From NCBI RefSeq assembly GCF_018362975.1, contig NZ_CP074371.1, positions 5,084,001 to 5,148,000 on the forward strand: DNA of 64,000 nucleotides, given 5' to 3'. Under the pieces are notes generated by a model that saw nothing but the letters and a program-made list of their open reading frames with translations, searched no databases and had not been told where the DNA came from. Position 1 is the first letter of the stretch; each line of letters begins with the position of its first letter. This stretch comes from Nocardia tengchongensis (lineage in GTDB: Bacteria; Actinomycetota; Actinomycetes; Mycobacteriales; Mycobacteriaceae). Position numbers and translations under genes: made by a program. Positions 8,910 to 17,992 of the stretch are shown here, in pieces.

Positions 8910-9965
8910 ATGACCATCGCTCCGATCGACCCCCTTCTCGACGCCGACGTGGCTCCCGTAACCCACTGTGTGCGTTTGAAGTTCGCCGACACCATCAAGG
9001 AGATCCAGGTACCGGAGGGCGTTTCGGTGCTCGACGCGGCGGCCGCGGCCGGGACCCGGATGGTCCATCAGTGCGGGATCGGCACCTGCGGAACGTGTGT
9101 GGGACGGGTGTCGACCGGGGCGGTGTCGATGCCCGAGGGGCGCGTGTATCCGCTGCGCCGCGACGAGATCGCCGCGGGCATGCGGCTGCTGTGCCAGGCG
9201 CACGCGCACGGCGACGCCGAGGTGGAGCTGGACTATCCGGCCGCCATGCTCGACGACAACCCGGTGGTGCTCACCGCCGTGAAGCTCACCGGGCTGAACT
9301 GGCTGGCCGACACCGTGGCCGAGCTGAAAGTCGCTGTGCCCAAGTCGGTGTCGTTCTCCTTCCGGGCCGGGCAGTACGTCCGCCTGCGGGTGCCGGGCAC
9401 CGACGAATGGCGCTCCTATTCGATGGCCTCGGGTGAGCGCAGCAAACGCCGCCTCGCCTTCACCATCAGGGTGTTGCCGCAGGGCGCGATGTCGGAGTAT
9501 CTGCGCGAGCGCGCCGCCGTCGGTGACGAAATCGCGATGGAGGGTCCGCTGGGATCGTTCGGGCTGTCAGGGCAGTCCGGGCCGATCCTGCTGCTGGCGG
9601 GCGGCACCGGGCTGGCTCCCATGCTGTCGATCCTCGAATCGCTACAGACGGTCAGGGACCGCGCGCCCATCCGGCTGGTCTTCGGCTGCGCCCGCGGGCG
9701 GGACCTGTTCCATCTCGACGAGCTCGAGGGTCGCCGCAGCTTCATGCCGAACCTGTCGGTTCGGGTGACCGTCGACGAACCCCTGGAGCGGACGGATCTG
9801 TTGTGCGGCAACCCCGTCGACACGCTGACCGCCGACGACATCACCCCGGGCACGTCGGCCTACCTGTGCGGCCCGCCCGCCATGCTCGACGCCGCCCACG
9901 CTCGGCTGCAGGAGCTCGGCCTGCCGCGCGAGCGTATCCACTCCGAGCAATTCCTGCCCAGCTGA
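8910..9965 (+). CDS. Oxygenase reductase: [2Fe-2S] ferredoxin plus FAD/NAD domains
   Basis: A 351-residue electron-transfer protein. Residues 15-105 are a plant-type ferredoxin with CGIGTCGTC and a distal LLCQA supplying the four cysteines. Residues 115-215 bind FAD (RSYSMAS). Residues 220-350 bind NAD(P)H (GGTGLAPMLS, and CGPPAMLDA near the end). This BenC/AntC-type fusion passes electrons from NADH to the Rieske oxygenase just upstream, so no separate ferredoxin gene is required. It is intact, unlike the oxygenase. ATG 8910 is set by the 2-bp gap after the oxygenase stop; longer versions read into it. Confidence 0.92.
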   Translation: MTIAPIDPLLDADVAPVTHCVRLKFADTIKEIQVPEGVSVLDAAAAAGTRMVHQCGIGTCGTCVGRVSTGAVSMPEGRVYPLRRDEIAAGMRLLCQAHAHGDAEVELDYPAAMLDDNPVVLTAVKLTGLNWLADTVAELKVAVPKSVSFSFRAGQYVRLRVPGTDEWRSYSMASGERSKRRLAFTIRVLPQGAMSEYLRERAAVGDEIAMEGPLGSFGLSGQSGPILLLAGGTGLAPMLSILESLQTVRDRAPIRLVFGCARGRDLFHLDELEGRRSFMPNLSVRVTVDEPLERTDLLCGNPVDTLTADDITPGTSAYLCGPPAMLDAAHARLQELGLPRERIHSEQFLPS

Positions 9966-10015
9966 ACATCCTTCGCGGCCCCGGTTGCCGCGATCGCACG
10001 AATCGAGACATCACC

Positions 10016-10892
10016 ATGAGTATCGCCCGCCTCGGCGCTCTCGCCGTCGACGTATCGGATATGGCGGCCTGGGAGCACCTGCTCGTCGACATCCTCGAAC
10101 TCGATACCCGCCCGCGCGGCGCGGAAACCGATCCGCTGCTGGTGCGCCTGGATGATCGGCCGCATCGGCTCGCCCTGTATCCCGCGGCGCAGGACCGGAT
10201 CCGCCGGGTCACCTGGGAGGTCGATTCGCCCGGCGAACTGCGCGAACTGGCCGATGCGGTGGCCGCCGAGCACATCGATATCGAGTGGACGCACGCGGAC
10301 AGTGAGGATGCGCCGAATGCGGTGTCGGCTTTCCGTTTCCGTGATCGCGATGGTTTCGCGACCGAGATCTGCTGGGGACCGCTCGCCGACCATCATCCGG
10401 TCCAGACCGGCGGTGTCATCAGTGGATTCGTCACCGGCGAGCTGGGTCTCGGGCATGTGGTGTACATGTGCGAGGACTATCCGGCGGCGGTGGACTTCTA
10501 TACGCGGGTGCTCGGCTTCGAGCTCACCGACTACATCGCCTGGGACGGCGCGGACGCCACCTTCCTGCACTGCAATGCTCGCCACCACAGTCTGGCGCTG
10601 ATGAACGAGTGCTTCGGTTTCCAGGGCGGCGATTTCAACCATCTCATGATCGAGACCGCCACCCTCGACGATGTCGGGCGCGCCTACGACCGGGTCAAGG
10701 CCGCCGGGATCGGCCTGAAGATGACCCTGGGCCGGCACACACAACGACGGTGTCACCTCCTTCTATCTGAGCACTCCCTCGGGTTTCGGCATCGAGATCG
10801 GCTGGGGCGGCGACCTGGTGGGGGAGGACTGGGCGGTGCGCACCTACGGTTCACCGGCGCGCTGGGGACACGAAGTGCAGAAGGCGCGCTGA
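10016..10892 (+). pseudogene. Two-domain extradiol (catechol-type) dioxygenase, frameshifted
   Basis: Vicinal-oxygen-chelate ring-cleavage enzyme of the BphC type, about 291 residues when corrected. The N-terminal domain (residues 1-125) lacks metal ligands, as usual. The C-terminal domain has the three iron ligands: His in GLGHVVY (about 148), His in RHHSLAL (about 205), and Glu in GFGIEIGWG near the end. An extra A at 10737-10743 (CACACACAAC for CACACCAAC) throws out the last 50 codons, which hold the Glu ligand. It would cleave the dihydroxylated product of the Rieske enzyme. The next gene begins 2 bp later, so they are cotranscribed. Confidence 0.85.
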
Positions 10893-10893
10893 G

Positions 10894-12188
10894 ATGGACA
10901 TCGATCAGGCGGCCCGGCACGAGCTCGAAGCCTGTGCGCCGGCCACCACGGCGGTCGAACGCTATCTGGACCGGATCGACAAGCGCGACAGCGAGATCCG
11001 TGCGTGGGCGTTCCTGGACCCGGAGCTGATCCGCGCCCGCGCCCGCGAGCTCGACGCCGAGCCGCGACATTCACCGCTGCACGGCATCCCGATCGGCGTG
11101 AAGGACATCATCGACACCGCCGACCAGCCGACCGGCTACGGTTCGCCGCTGTGGGCCGGGCACCGTCCCGGCCGCGACGCCGCGGTGATCCAGCGGCTGC
11201 GGCGCGCGGGAGCGCTCATCTTCGGCAAGACCGCGACCACTGAATTCGCCACCTACCACCCGACATTCACCCGCAACCCACACGACACCGGGCACACCCC
11301 CGGCGGCTCGTCGAGCGGGTCGGCTGCGGCGGTCGCCGACGGTCAGGTGCCGATCGCGCTCGGCACCCAGACCGCCGGATCGGTGCTGCGGCCCGGCTCC
11401 TACTGCGGTGTGTTCACCCTCAAACCGACCTACGGCCGCTGGGCCTTCGACGGCGTCCTTCCGGTGGCGCTGACCTTCGACACCCTCGGCGCGTTCGCGC
11501 GCCACCCGGTGTGGCTCGGTGCGGTCGATGATGCCGTCGCCGATCGCGGCACCCACGAATCACTGCCTGTCACCAGGGAACTCACGGTGGGCGTGCTGCG
11601 GCCGCCGTGGGCGGATCGGGCCACCCCGGCCGCGGCCGGGCAGTTGGCGGCGTTCGCCGACGGGCTGCGCGCCCACGGGGTCGGCGTGGTCGACATCGTG
11701 GTGCCCCCGGAGCTGGCGGACCTCGACGCCGCGCACACGCTGATCATGGCGGCCGAGGCCGCCGCGGCCCTGGCCCGGCGCATTGATCGCCCGGGCGCGG
11801 GAGGGATCAGCGACGAGTTGGCGCGCTTCCTCACCCTGGGGGAACTCGCCACGCCGAGCGAGATCCAATGCGCGCGAACGGTGCTGCGCGCCGCGCGGCG
11901 CTTCGTGACCGAAGCCCATCGGCGGTGGACGTGCTGCTGACCCTGGCCGCGACCGGCGAGGCCCCGCGGGGCCTGACCGGCACCGGTGACCCGGTGTTCA
12001 ACAAGCTCGCCAGCGTCGCCGGAACGCCCGCAGTGGGGCTGCCCGTCGGCACGGGCGAACGGGGACTGCCGCTGGGCGTCCAGTTGATCGGCCCGCCCCA
12101 CACCGACCACGCGCTGGTGCGCATCGCCACCTGCCTCACCGACCGCCTCGACCTGGCCCGCCGCTGCCCGCTTCCGGAGGAGTTGTGA
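10894..12188 (+). pseudogene. Amidase-signature hydrolase, frameshifted
   Basis: About 431 residues if restored. Catalytic elements are clear: Lys in GIPIGVKDIIDTAD, the signature GGSSSGSAAAVADGQ, and TQTAGSVLRPGSYCGV. A missing base near 11912-11920 shifts the last 90 codons; the frame resumes as VDVLLTLAATGEAPRGL and ends at 12188, where it overlaps the next start. An amidase inside a meta-cleavage operon suggests that the substrate or an intermediate contains an amide, as in heterocyclic or anilide degradation; this is inference from context. It is paralogous to but distinct from the amidase at 1664. Confidence 0.82.
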
Positions 12189-13552
12189 TGAATACGGCCG
12201 TCACCCGCGAACAGGACCCCCACGGGACCGACAGCGTCCAGTCCGCACCGCTGGACGCGGAACGGCGCGCCATGTACGACGCCGTCTGTGAACGCCTGAA
12301 CCCCAACCGGTTTCGTGACCTCCTGGTCTCGCTGGTGAACATCCACAGCCCCACCGGGCGCGAACGGCAGGCAGCGGAATTCCTTGCCGGATACCTGCGC
12401 ACCGAGATCGGCGTCGACGCCGCCTACCAGCCGATGAGCGAGCACACCGGCAATGTGCTCGGCGAGGTCCGCGGCAGCGGCGGCGGCAGCCGACTGCTGC
12501 TGTACGCGCCGCTCGACACCCACATCGATCCCGAGTCCGACGTCCCCTGGGTCGGCCCCGCGCTGCGGCCGGACATGCTGCCCCAGGCCCGGGTCGAGGG
12601 CGATCTCGTCATCGGCCTGGGCGCCTCGAATCCGAAATGCATGGTGGCCGGGCTGATCGAGGTCGCGCACGCCGTGGCCGAGGCGGGCATCCCGCTCATC
12701 GGCGACCTCACGCTCGGCTTCGCCGGGGGCGGCATGCCGGTCACCATGAGCACCCGCGATCACACCGGAATGAGCAGCGGCATCTTCCATCTGCTCACCC
12801 ACGGCGCGATGCCCGATCACGCCATCGTGTTCAAGCCGTGGTGGGCGGTCTACCCCGAGGAACCCGGCATGTGCTGGTTCAAGGTGTCGGTGCGCGGCAC
12901 CTTCGGCTACGCCGGAATCAGCAGGGGCACCCCGGGGTTCCGGTCCTCGATCGTGCCGGCGGCCCGGGTGGTCCAGCACATCGAGGCGTGGCTGCCCGAA
13001 TACACCGCGCGCAACACGGCCGGGTCCACCATCCCCGAGGGCTGGATCTCGGCCTTGCGGTCAGGAAACCCGGACAAGCCGGCCTTCCCCCCGGCGACCG
13101 CCGAGATCTACCTCGACGTGCGAGTCAACCCGCGCACCACACCCGCCGAGGTCCGCCACCAATTCGCCGACCTGATCGCCCGCATCCGCGCCGCGGAACC
13201 GGACATCGAACTGGACTGGGAAATGTACGGCTCATTGCCCGGCGGCATGACCGACCCCGGCAATTGGATCATCCAATCCTGCCGCCGCGGTTGGGAAGAG
13301 GTCGAAGGCCGCCCCTACGAATCCACCCCGCTGCTGGGCGGGCAGACCGACGGCACGCTCATTCGCCGCCTCGGGGTGCCGTGCGCCCGCATCGGCTATC
13401 CCTGGCCGCCCGCCGCCGCGCCCGCAGAACTCGACGAAGGGCTCGGCGGCATGGGGGTCGCCTCCGTATCCGACGTCATGACCGCGACCCGCGCCGTCGC
13501 GTACGCGGTCATCGACACCCTCACCCGCTCCCGAAAGGACCTCGCACTGTGA
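12188..13552 (+). CDS. M20-fold hydrolase-like protein with altered metal site
   Basis: A 454-residue member of the M20/ArgE/DapE fold: an N-terminal helical lead (LLVSLVNIHSPTGRERQAAEFL), a metal domain, a lid domain, and a C-terminal TPLLGGQTDGTLIRRLGVPC that matches the family. The usual ligands look altered. The HxD motif reads YAPLDTH with Pro in place of His, the second-metal GxGxxD region reads GLGASNPKC with Asn for Asp, and the EE catalytic pair is replaced by FAGGGMPVTM. Activity may therefore be non-canonical. ATG 12188 overlaps the amidase stop (TGATG). The partner amidase suggests processing of an N-acyl or amide product. Confidence 0.8.
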   Translation: MNTAVTREQDPHGTDSVQSAPLDAERRAMYDAVCERLNPNRFRDLLVSLVNIHSPTGRERQAAEFLAGYLRTEIGVDAAYQPMSEHTGNVLGEVRGSGGGSRLLLYAPLDTHIDPESDVPWVGPALRPDMLPQARVEGDLVIGLGASNPKCMVAGLIEVAHAVAEAGIPLIGDLTLGFAGGGMPVTMSTRDHTGMSSGIFHLLTHGAMPDHAIVFKPWWAVYPEEPGMCWFKVSVRGTFGYAGISRGTPGFRSSIVPAARVVQHIEAWLPEYTARNTAGSTIPEGWISALRSGNPDKPAFPPATAEIYLDVRVNPRTTPAEVRHQFADLIARIRAAEPDIELDWEMYGSLPGGMTDPGNWIIQSCRRGWEEVEGRPYESTPLLGGQTDGTLIRRLGVPCARIGYPWPPAAAPAELDEGLGGMGVASVSDVMTATRAVAYAVIDTLTRSRKDLAL

Positions 13553-14300
13553 CCCACCGTGTACTCAATATCGTGCCCGTCCCGGTACCGCCGGAAGCCC
13601 TGGACGCCTTCGCCGCCCAGATCCCGCCCGCGGTCGTGCATCCCGGCTTCGAGAACGTATTCGTCTCCGCGCGCGCCGGCGGCACGACCCTCGACAGCGC
13701 CTACGAGACCACACTCGCCGACGCCTTCGTGCTCGACGCGGGCTGCCGCGCCGAGGAGCAGGGCTATGCCGCGGTGTGCGTGAATTCCATGAGCGATTCG
13801 GCACTGGCCGCGCTGCGTTCGCGGCTCAGCATTCCGGTGGTGGCCCCCAGCCAGACCTCCATGCTGCTGGCCGCACTGCTGGGCAAGAAGTTCTCGGTCG
13901 TCACCATGTGGCCGCAGTGGCACGAGCTCTACCACAAGGCCGCCCGCGAGCACGGTCTCACCGCGCGGCTGGCATCGGTGCGCGATATCGGGGTGCCGCC
14001 CGACACCGCCGAACTCCTGGCCGGCAAGGAGGATTTCGTGTTCGCCGCGCTCGAACGCGAGGCGCGCACGGCCATCGACGAGGACGGGGCAGACGTGATC
14101 CTGCTCGGGTCCACCACCATGCACCAGTCGCACGCTCACCTCGAGCGGGTGCTCGAGGTCCCGTGATCAATCCCGGCGTCGTCGCCTACAAGATGTGCGA
14201 ACTGCTGGTGCAAACGGGGCTGAGCCATAGCAAGCGGGCCTACCCGGCGCCCGCGCGGGTGCAGGACGACCTGCTGGCCGCCGTGGCGGTGGCCAGGTGA
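13549..14300 (+). pseudogene. Asp/Glu/hydantoin racemase-superfamily protein lacking the catalytic cysteines, frameshifted
   Basis: About 250 residues after correction. The fold is recognised from the N-terminal RVLNIVPVPVP, the middle GYAAVCVNSMSDSALAALR, and the late ADVILLGSTTMHQSH. Family enzymes use two Cys (typically in ACFSDP and GCTGM); here the aligned positions look like Ser in both. A hydrolase, isomerase or decarboxylase variant is more likely than a racemase. A missing C in the run at 14160-14163 stops the frame at 14166; the remaining segment PVINPGVVAYKMCELLV continues to 14300 in another frame. GTG 13549 overlaps the previous TGA. Confidence 0.75.
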
Positions 14301-14328
14301 ATTCCCTTTGCCACGAACGGAGTACACG

Positions 14329-15177
14329 ATGACGAATCCCGAGATCGGCCTGAGCCTGCGCACGGGCTCCTTCGACACCAACTACCACGATGTCGGCGCG
14401 GGCAGCCCCGTGCTGCTGCTGCACGGTTCGGGCGCGGGCGTCTCCGCGTGGGCGAATTGGCGCGGGCTGATTCCCGTACTGTCCCAGCGGTTCCGTGTGA
14501 TCGCGCCGGATCTGGTCGGCTTCGGCTATACCTCGCTGCCGGAACCGGCCGAGTTCGCCATCTTCGACACCTGGATCGACCAGGTGCTGGCGCTGCTCGA
14601 CGGTCTGGGCATCGATAAGGCGCACGTGGTCGGCAATTCCTTCGGCGGCGGTCTGGCGCTTCACCTGGCCACCCGGCATCCCGAGCGGCTGGACCGCATC
14701 GTGCTCATGGGAGCGGGCGGGGTGAAGATGAGCTTCACCGACGAACTCGATCAGCTCTGGGGCTACACGCCGTCGGTGGCCAATATGAAGACGATCATGG
14801 ACATCATGGCCTTCGATCGGTCACTGGTGACCGACGAACTGGCCGAACTGCGCTACCGGGCCACCATCCGGCCGGGCGCGCAGGAAGCCTTCGAGCAGGT
14901 GTTCCCGCCGCCGCGGCAACGCTGGCTCGACGCCCAGATCGTGCCCGACGAACTGCTGGCGGGCATCGAGCACGAGGTGCTGATCCTGCACGGGCGCGAG
15001 GACCGCGTGGTGCCGCTGGACGCCTCGCTGCACATGTTCCGCACCATCCCCAACGCCCAGCTGCACGCCTTCGGCCGCTGCGGGCACTGGACCCAGATCG
15101 AGCATGCCCAGCGCTTCCAGCAGCTCGTCGACCAGTTCTTCCGGGAGACCGAATCCGCGATCGGAGCCCGCGTATGA
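14329..15177 (+). CDS. Meta-cleavage product hydrolase (alpha/beta hydrolase)
   Basis: A 282-residue alpha/beta hydrolase of the XylF/DmpD/BphD group, which hydrolyses 2-hydroxy-6-oxo-dienoates after extradiol cleavage, releasing an acid and 2-hydroxypenta-2,4-dienoate. Visible are the oxyanion motif LLHGSGAGVSAW, the nucleophile elbow GNSFGGG (Ser about 110), the acid Asp in LHGREDRVVP, and the His in GRCGHWTQIE. Start ATG 14329 follows an ACGGAG ribosome site; the frame upstream to 14308 is non-coding. Its stop overlaps the hydratase start by 4 bp. It feeds the three lower-pathway enzymes downstream. Confidence 0.92.
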   Translation: MTNPEIGLSLRTGSFDTNYHDVGAGSPVLLLHGSGAGVSAWANWRGLIPVLSQRFRVIAPDLVGFGYTSLPEPAEFAIFDTWIDQVLALLDGLGIDKAHVVGNSFGGGLALHLATRHPERLDRIVLMGAGGVKMSFTDELDQLWGYTPSVANMKTIMDIMAFDRSLVTDELAELRYRATIRPGAQEAFEQVFPPPRQRWLDAQIVPDELLAGIEHEVLILHGREDRVVPLDASLHMFRTIPNAQLHAFGRCGHWTQIEHAQRFQQLVDQFFRETESAIGARV

Positions 15178-15991
15178 CCATCGCCTGTTCTCCTGGCGCA
15201 CAGCGGATTTCCGAGCAGGACCACGCGGAGATCGCCGGACGGCTGTTGTCGGCCTATCGAGGCGAGCCGATCGAGCCGCCCAGCCGAACCCACCCCGGCC
15301 TGACGACCGCCGATGCCTACGCCATCCAGCAGCGGCAGATCCGGGCCTGGGAGCAGGCCGGTGATCCGGTGCGCGGACACAAGATCGGCCTCACCTCGCG
15401 GGTCATGCAACAGCAGCTGGGCGTCGACAGCCCCGACTACGGGCGGCTGACGGCCTCGATGTTCCTGCCTCAGGGCACGGCCACCCCGGCCGGGCGGTTC
15501 CTGCAGCCGCGCATCGAACCCGAGGTGGCCTTCGTCATGGGCCGCACCCTGGCCGGACCCGGCGTCACCCCCGCGGACGCGGTGCGTGCCATCGATTGCG
15601 TCCTGCCGGCGGTCGAGATCATCGACTCGCGCATTCGCGACTGGAACATCACCCTCGCCGACACAATCGCCGACAACGCCTCCTCCGGGGGGTCGTCCTC
15701 GGCAGCCGGGCCGTGGCGCCCACCGACGTGGATCTGCGGCTCATGGGGGTCGTGGTGCACCGCAACGGGCAACCCGCGGCCACCGGAGCCGGTGCCGCCG
15801 TGCTGGATTCGCCGATCAATGCCCTGGTCTGGCTGGCCAATACGCTCGGCGCGGTCGGTGTCGCGGTGGAGCCGGGCGAGATCGTCATCCCCGGCTCCAT
15901 GACCGCCGCACTCCCGGTGCGCCCCGGCGACAGCTTCCACATCGAATTCGCCGGCTTGGGAACGCTGGCAACCCATTTCGCCGCCGAATGA
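15174..15991 (+). pseudogene. 2-oxopent-4-enoate hydratase, frameshifted
   Basis: MhpD/XylJ-type hydratase, about 272 residues when restored, which adds water to 2-hydroxypenta-2,4-dienoate to give 4-hydroxy-2-oxovalerate. Family blocks: HKIGLTSRVMQQQLGVDSPDYG, RIEPEVAFVMG (acidic metal ligands), VLPAVEIIDSRI, and after the break [37 protein letters not shown], and [12 protein letters not shown] run of six G at 15687-15692 is one short; an extra G restores the frame. It overlaps the hydrolase by 4 bp and precedes the aldehyde dehydrogenase by 28 bp. Confidence 0.85.
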
Positions 15992-16019
15992 ACCACGCTG
16001 CGGCACACGAGGAGTCACC

Positions 16020-16937
16020 ATGTCCATGATCACGGCCGCGATAGTCGGCCCAGGCAATATCGGCACCGACCTGCTGGCCAAGCTCACCCGCAGCGGGACC
16101 ATCGACGTCCGCTACATGGTGGGCGTGGACCCGGCCTCCGACGGGCTTGCGCGGGCCGCCGCGCAGGGGGTGATCACCTCCGCGGGCGGGGTGGAATGGC
16201 TGCTGTCCCAGCCCGAGCCGCCGCAGTTGGTCTTCGAGGCGACCTCGGCGGGGGCGCACCGGAACAATGCCGAACTCTACGCGCGGGCCGGGGTCGCGGC
16301 CATAGACCTGACCCCGGCGGCGGTTGGCCCGTTCCTGTGCCCGGTGGTCAATCTCGCCGAGAACATCACCGCCCCGAACGTCAACATGATCACCTGCGGC
16401 GGTCAGGCCACCATCCCGATCGTGCACGCGGTCAGCCGCGTCACCCCGGTGGCCTACGCTGAAATCGTCGCCTCCATCTCCTCTCGTTCGGCGGGGCCCG
16501 GCACCCGCGCCAATATCGACGAGTTCACCGAGACCACGGCCCGCGCCATCGAGGCGGTCGGCGGCGCCGAGCGCGGGCGCGCGATCATCATCATCAACCC
16601 GGTCGAACCGCCGATGATCATGCGCGACACCGTGTTCTGCGCCATCGACCCCGACGCAGACCGGGACGCCATCACCGAATCGGTGCACGCGATGGTCGCC
16701 GACGTCCGGACCTACGTGCCGGGCTACGCGCTCAAGGCCGACCCGCAATTCGACGATCCGCGCCCTGGCTGGAACGGCAAGGCGCGCGTCGCGGTGTTCC
16801 TGGAAGTACGCGGTGCGGGCGACTATCTGCCGCCCTACGCCGGGAATCTCGACATCATGACCGCCGCCGCGGCCGAAGTAGGCGAACGCATGGCCGCCGC
16901 ACTGCTGCGCCCCGAGAACGAAGTGGTGACCCGATGA
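16020..16937 (+). CDS. Acetaldehyde dehydrogenase (acylating)
   Basis: A 305-residue MhpF/DmpF-type enzyme (EC 1.2.1.10) that converts acetaldehyde, CoA and NAD to acetyl-CoA. It shows the N-terminal nucleotide-binding motif [12 protein letters not shown], the catalytic Cys in [12 protein letters not shown] (about residue 130), and [21 protein letters not shown] lies 6 bp before ATG 16020. It overlaps the aldolase start by 4 bp. In this family the dehydrogenase and aldolase form a channelling complex, which the overlap fits. Intact. Confidence 0.95.
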   Translation: MSMITAAIVGPGNIGTDLLAKLTRSGTIDVRYMVGVDPASDGLARAAAQGVITSAGGVEWLLSQPEPPQLVFEATSAGAHRNNAELYARAGVAAIDLTPAAVGPFLCPVVNLAENITAPNVNMITCGGQATIPIVHAVSRVTPVAYAEIVASISSRSAGPGTRANIDEFTETTARAIEAVGGAERGRAIIIINPVEPPMIMRDTVFCAIDPDADRDAITESVHAMVADVRTYVPGYALKADPQFDDPRPGWNGKARVAVFLEVRGAGDYLPPYAGNLDIMTAAAAEVGERMAAALLRPENEVVTR

Positions 16938-17992
16938 ACACCTGGGATGGAGCCGATCACGCTGTGCGCCTGGTGGATACCACCCTGCGCGACGGCAGCC
17001 ACGCCATGGCGCATCAATTCACCGAGGAGCAGGTGCGCGAGACCGTGCGCGCACTGGACACGGCCGGGATCTCGCTCATCGAGGTCGCGCACGGTGACGG
17101 ACTGGGCGGATCGACGTTCAACTACGGATTCTCGCTGGTCGACGAGCGCAAGCTGATCGCCGCCGCGGTCGAGCAGGCGCGCCGGGCGAAGATCGCCGTG
17201 CTACTGCTCCCGGGCCTGGGCACCGTCTCCGACCTGAAGCAAGCCCGCGACCTGGGCGTGGGCGCGGTGCGCATCGCCACCCACTGCACCGAGGCCGACA
17301 TCTCCCTCCAGCATTTCGGTGTCGCCCGCGATCTCGGCATGGAAACCGTCGGCTTCCTGATGCTCTCGCACATGGCCGCTCCCGAGGTGCTGGCCCAGCA
17401 GGCGCGCACCATGGCCGACGCGGGATGCCAGTGCGTGTATGTGGTCGACTCCGCGGGCGCGCTCATCCTCGACGACGTGACCGAGCGGGTGCAGGCACTG
17501 GTCGCCGAATTGGGCACCGACGCCGAAGTCGGCTATCACGGACATCAGAATCTCAGTTTCGGTGTCGCGAATTCGATACTCGCCCACCGCGCCGGGGCTC
17601 GCCAGATCGACGGCTCGCTGGTGGCGCTCGGCGCGGGCGCGGGCAACTCGCCCACCGAGGTGCTGGCCACGGTCTTCGACCGGCTCGGCGTGCGGACCGG
17701 GGTCGACAAGGATGTCTTGCTGTCGGCCGCAGAGGAAGTCGTCAAGCCCTACATCACCCGGCTGCCGGTTATGGACCGCTCCTCGATCGTCCAGGGGTAT
17801 GCCGGGGTGTACTCGAGCTTCCTGCTGCACGCCGAGCGCGCCGCGGCCCGCTACGGCGTGCCCGCGCACGAGATCCTCTACCGGGTCGGCGCGAAGCGCT
17901 ATGTCGGCGGCCAGGAGGACATGATCATCGACATCGCCCTGGAACTGTTGCGGGAGCGGGCCTCCGGCGAGCTCGTGCTGGAGGACCGATGA
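16934..17992 (+). CDS. 4-hydroxy-2-oxovalerate aldolase
   Basis: A 352-residue DmpG/MhpE-type aldolase (EC 4.1.3.39) splitting 4-hydroxy-2-oxovalerate to pyruvate and acetaldehyde. The TIM-barrel HMGL-like domain starts with [15 protein letters not shown] (metal-binding Asp and catalytic Arg). The metal-binding histidines are in [14 protein letters not shown]. The C-terminal communication domain, with [23 protein letters not shown], contacts the dehydrogenase. ATG 16934 overlaps the dehydrogenase stop, and its own stop overlaps the next gene. This completes the meta-pathway to central metabolites. Confidence 0.95.
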   Translation: MNTWDGADHAVRLVDTTLRDGSHAMAHQFTEEQVRETVRALDTAGISLIEVAHGDGLGGSTFNYGFSLVDERKLIAAAVEQARRAKIAVLLLPGLGTVSDLKQARDLGVGAVRIATHCTEADISLQHFGVARDLGMETVGFLMLSHMAAPEVLAQQARTMADAGCQCVYVVDSAGALILDDVTERVQALVAELGTDAEVGYHGHQNLSFGVANSILAHRAGARQIDGSLVALGAGAGNSPTEVLATVFDRLGVRTGVDKDVLLSAAEEVVKPYITRLPVMDRSSIVQGYAGVYSSFLLHAERAAARYGVPAHEILYRVGAKRYVGGQEDMIIDIALELLRERASGELVLEDR

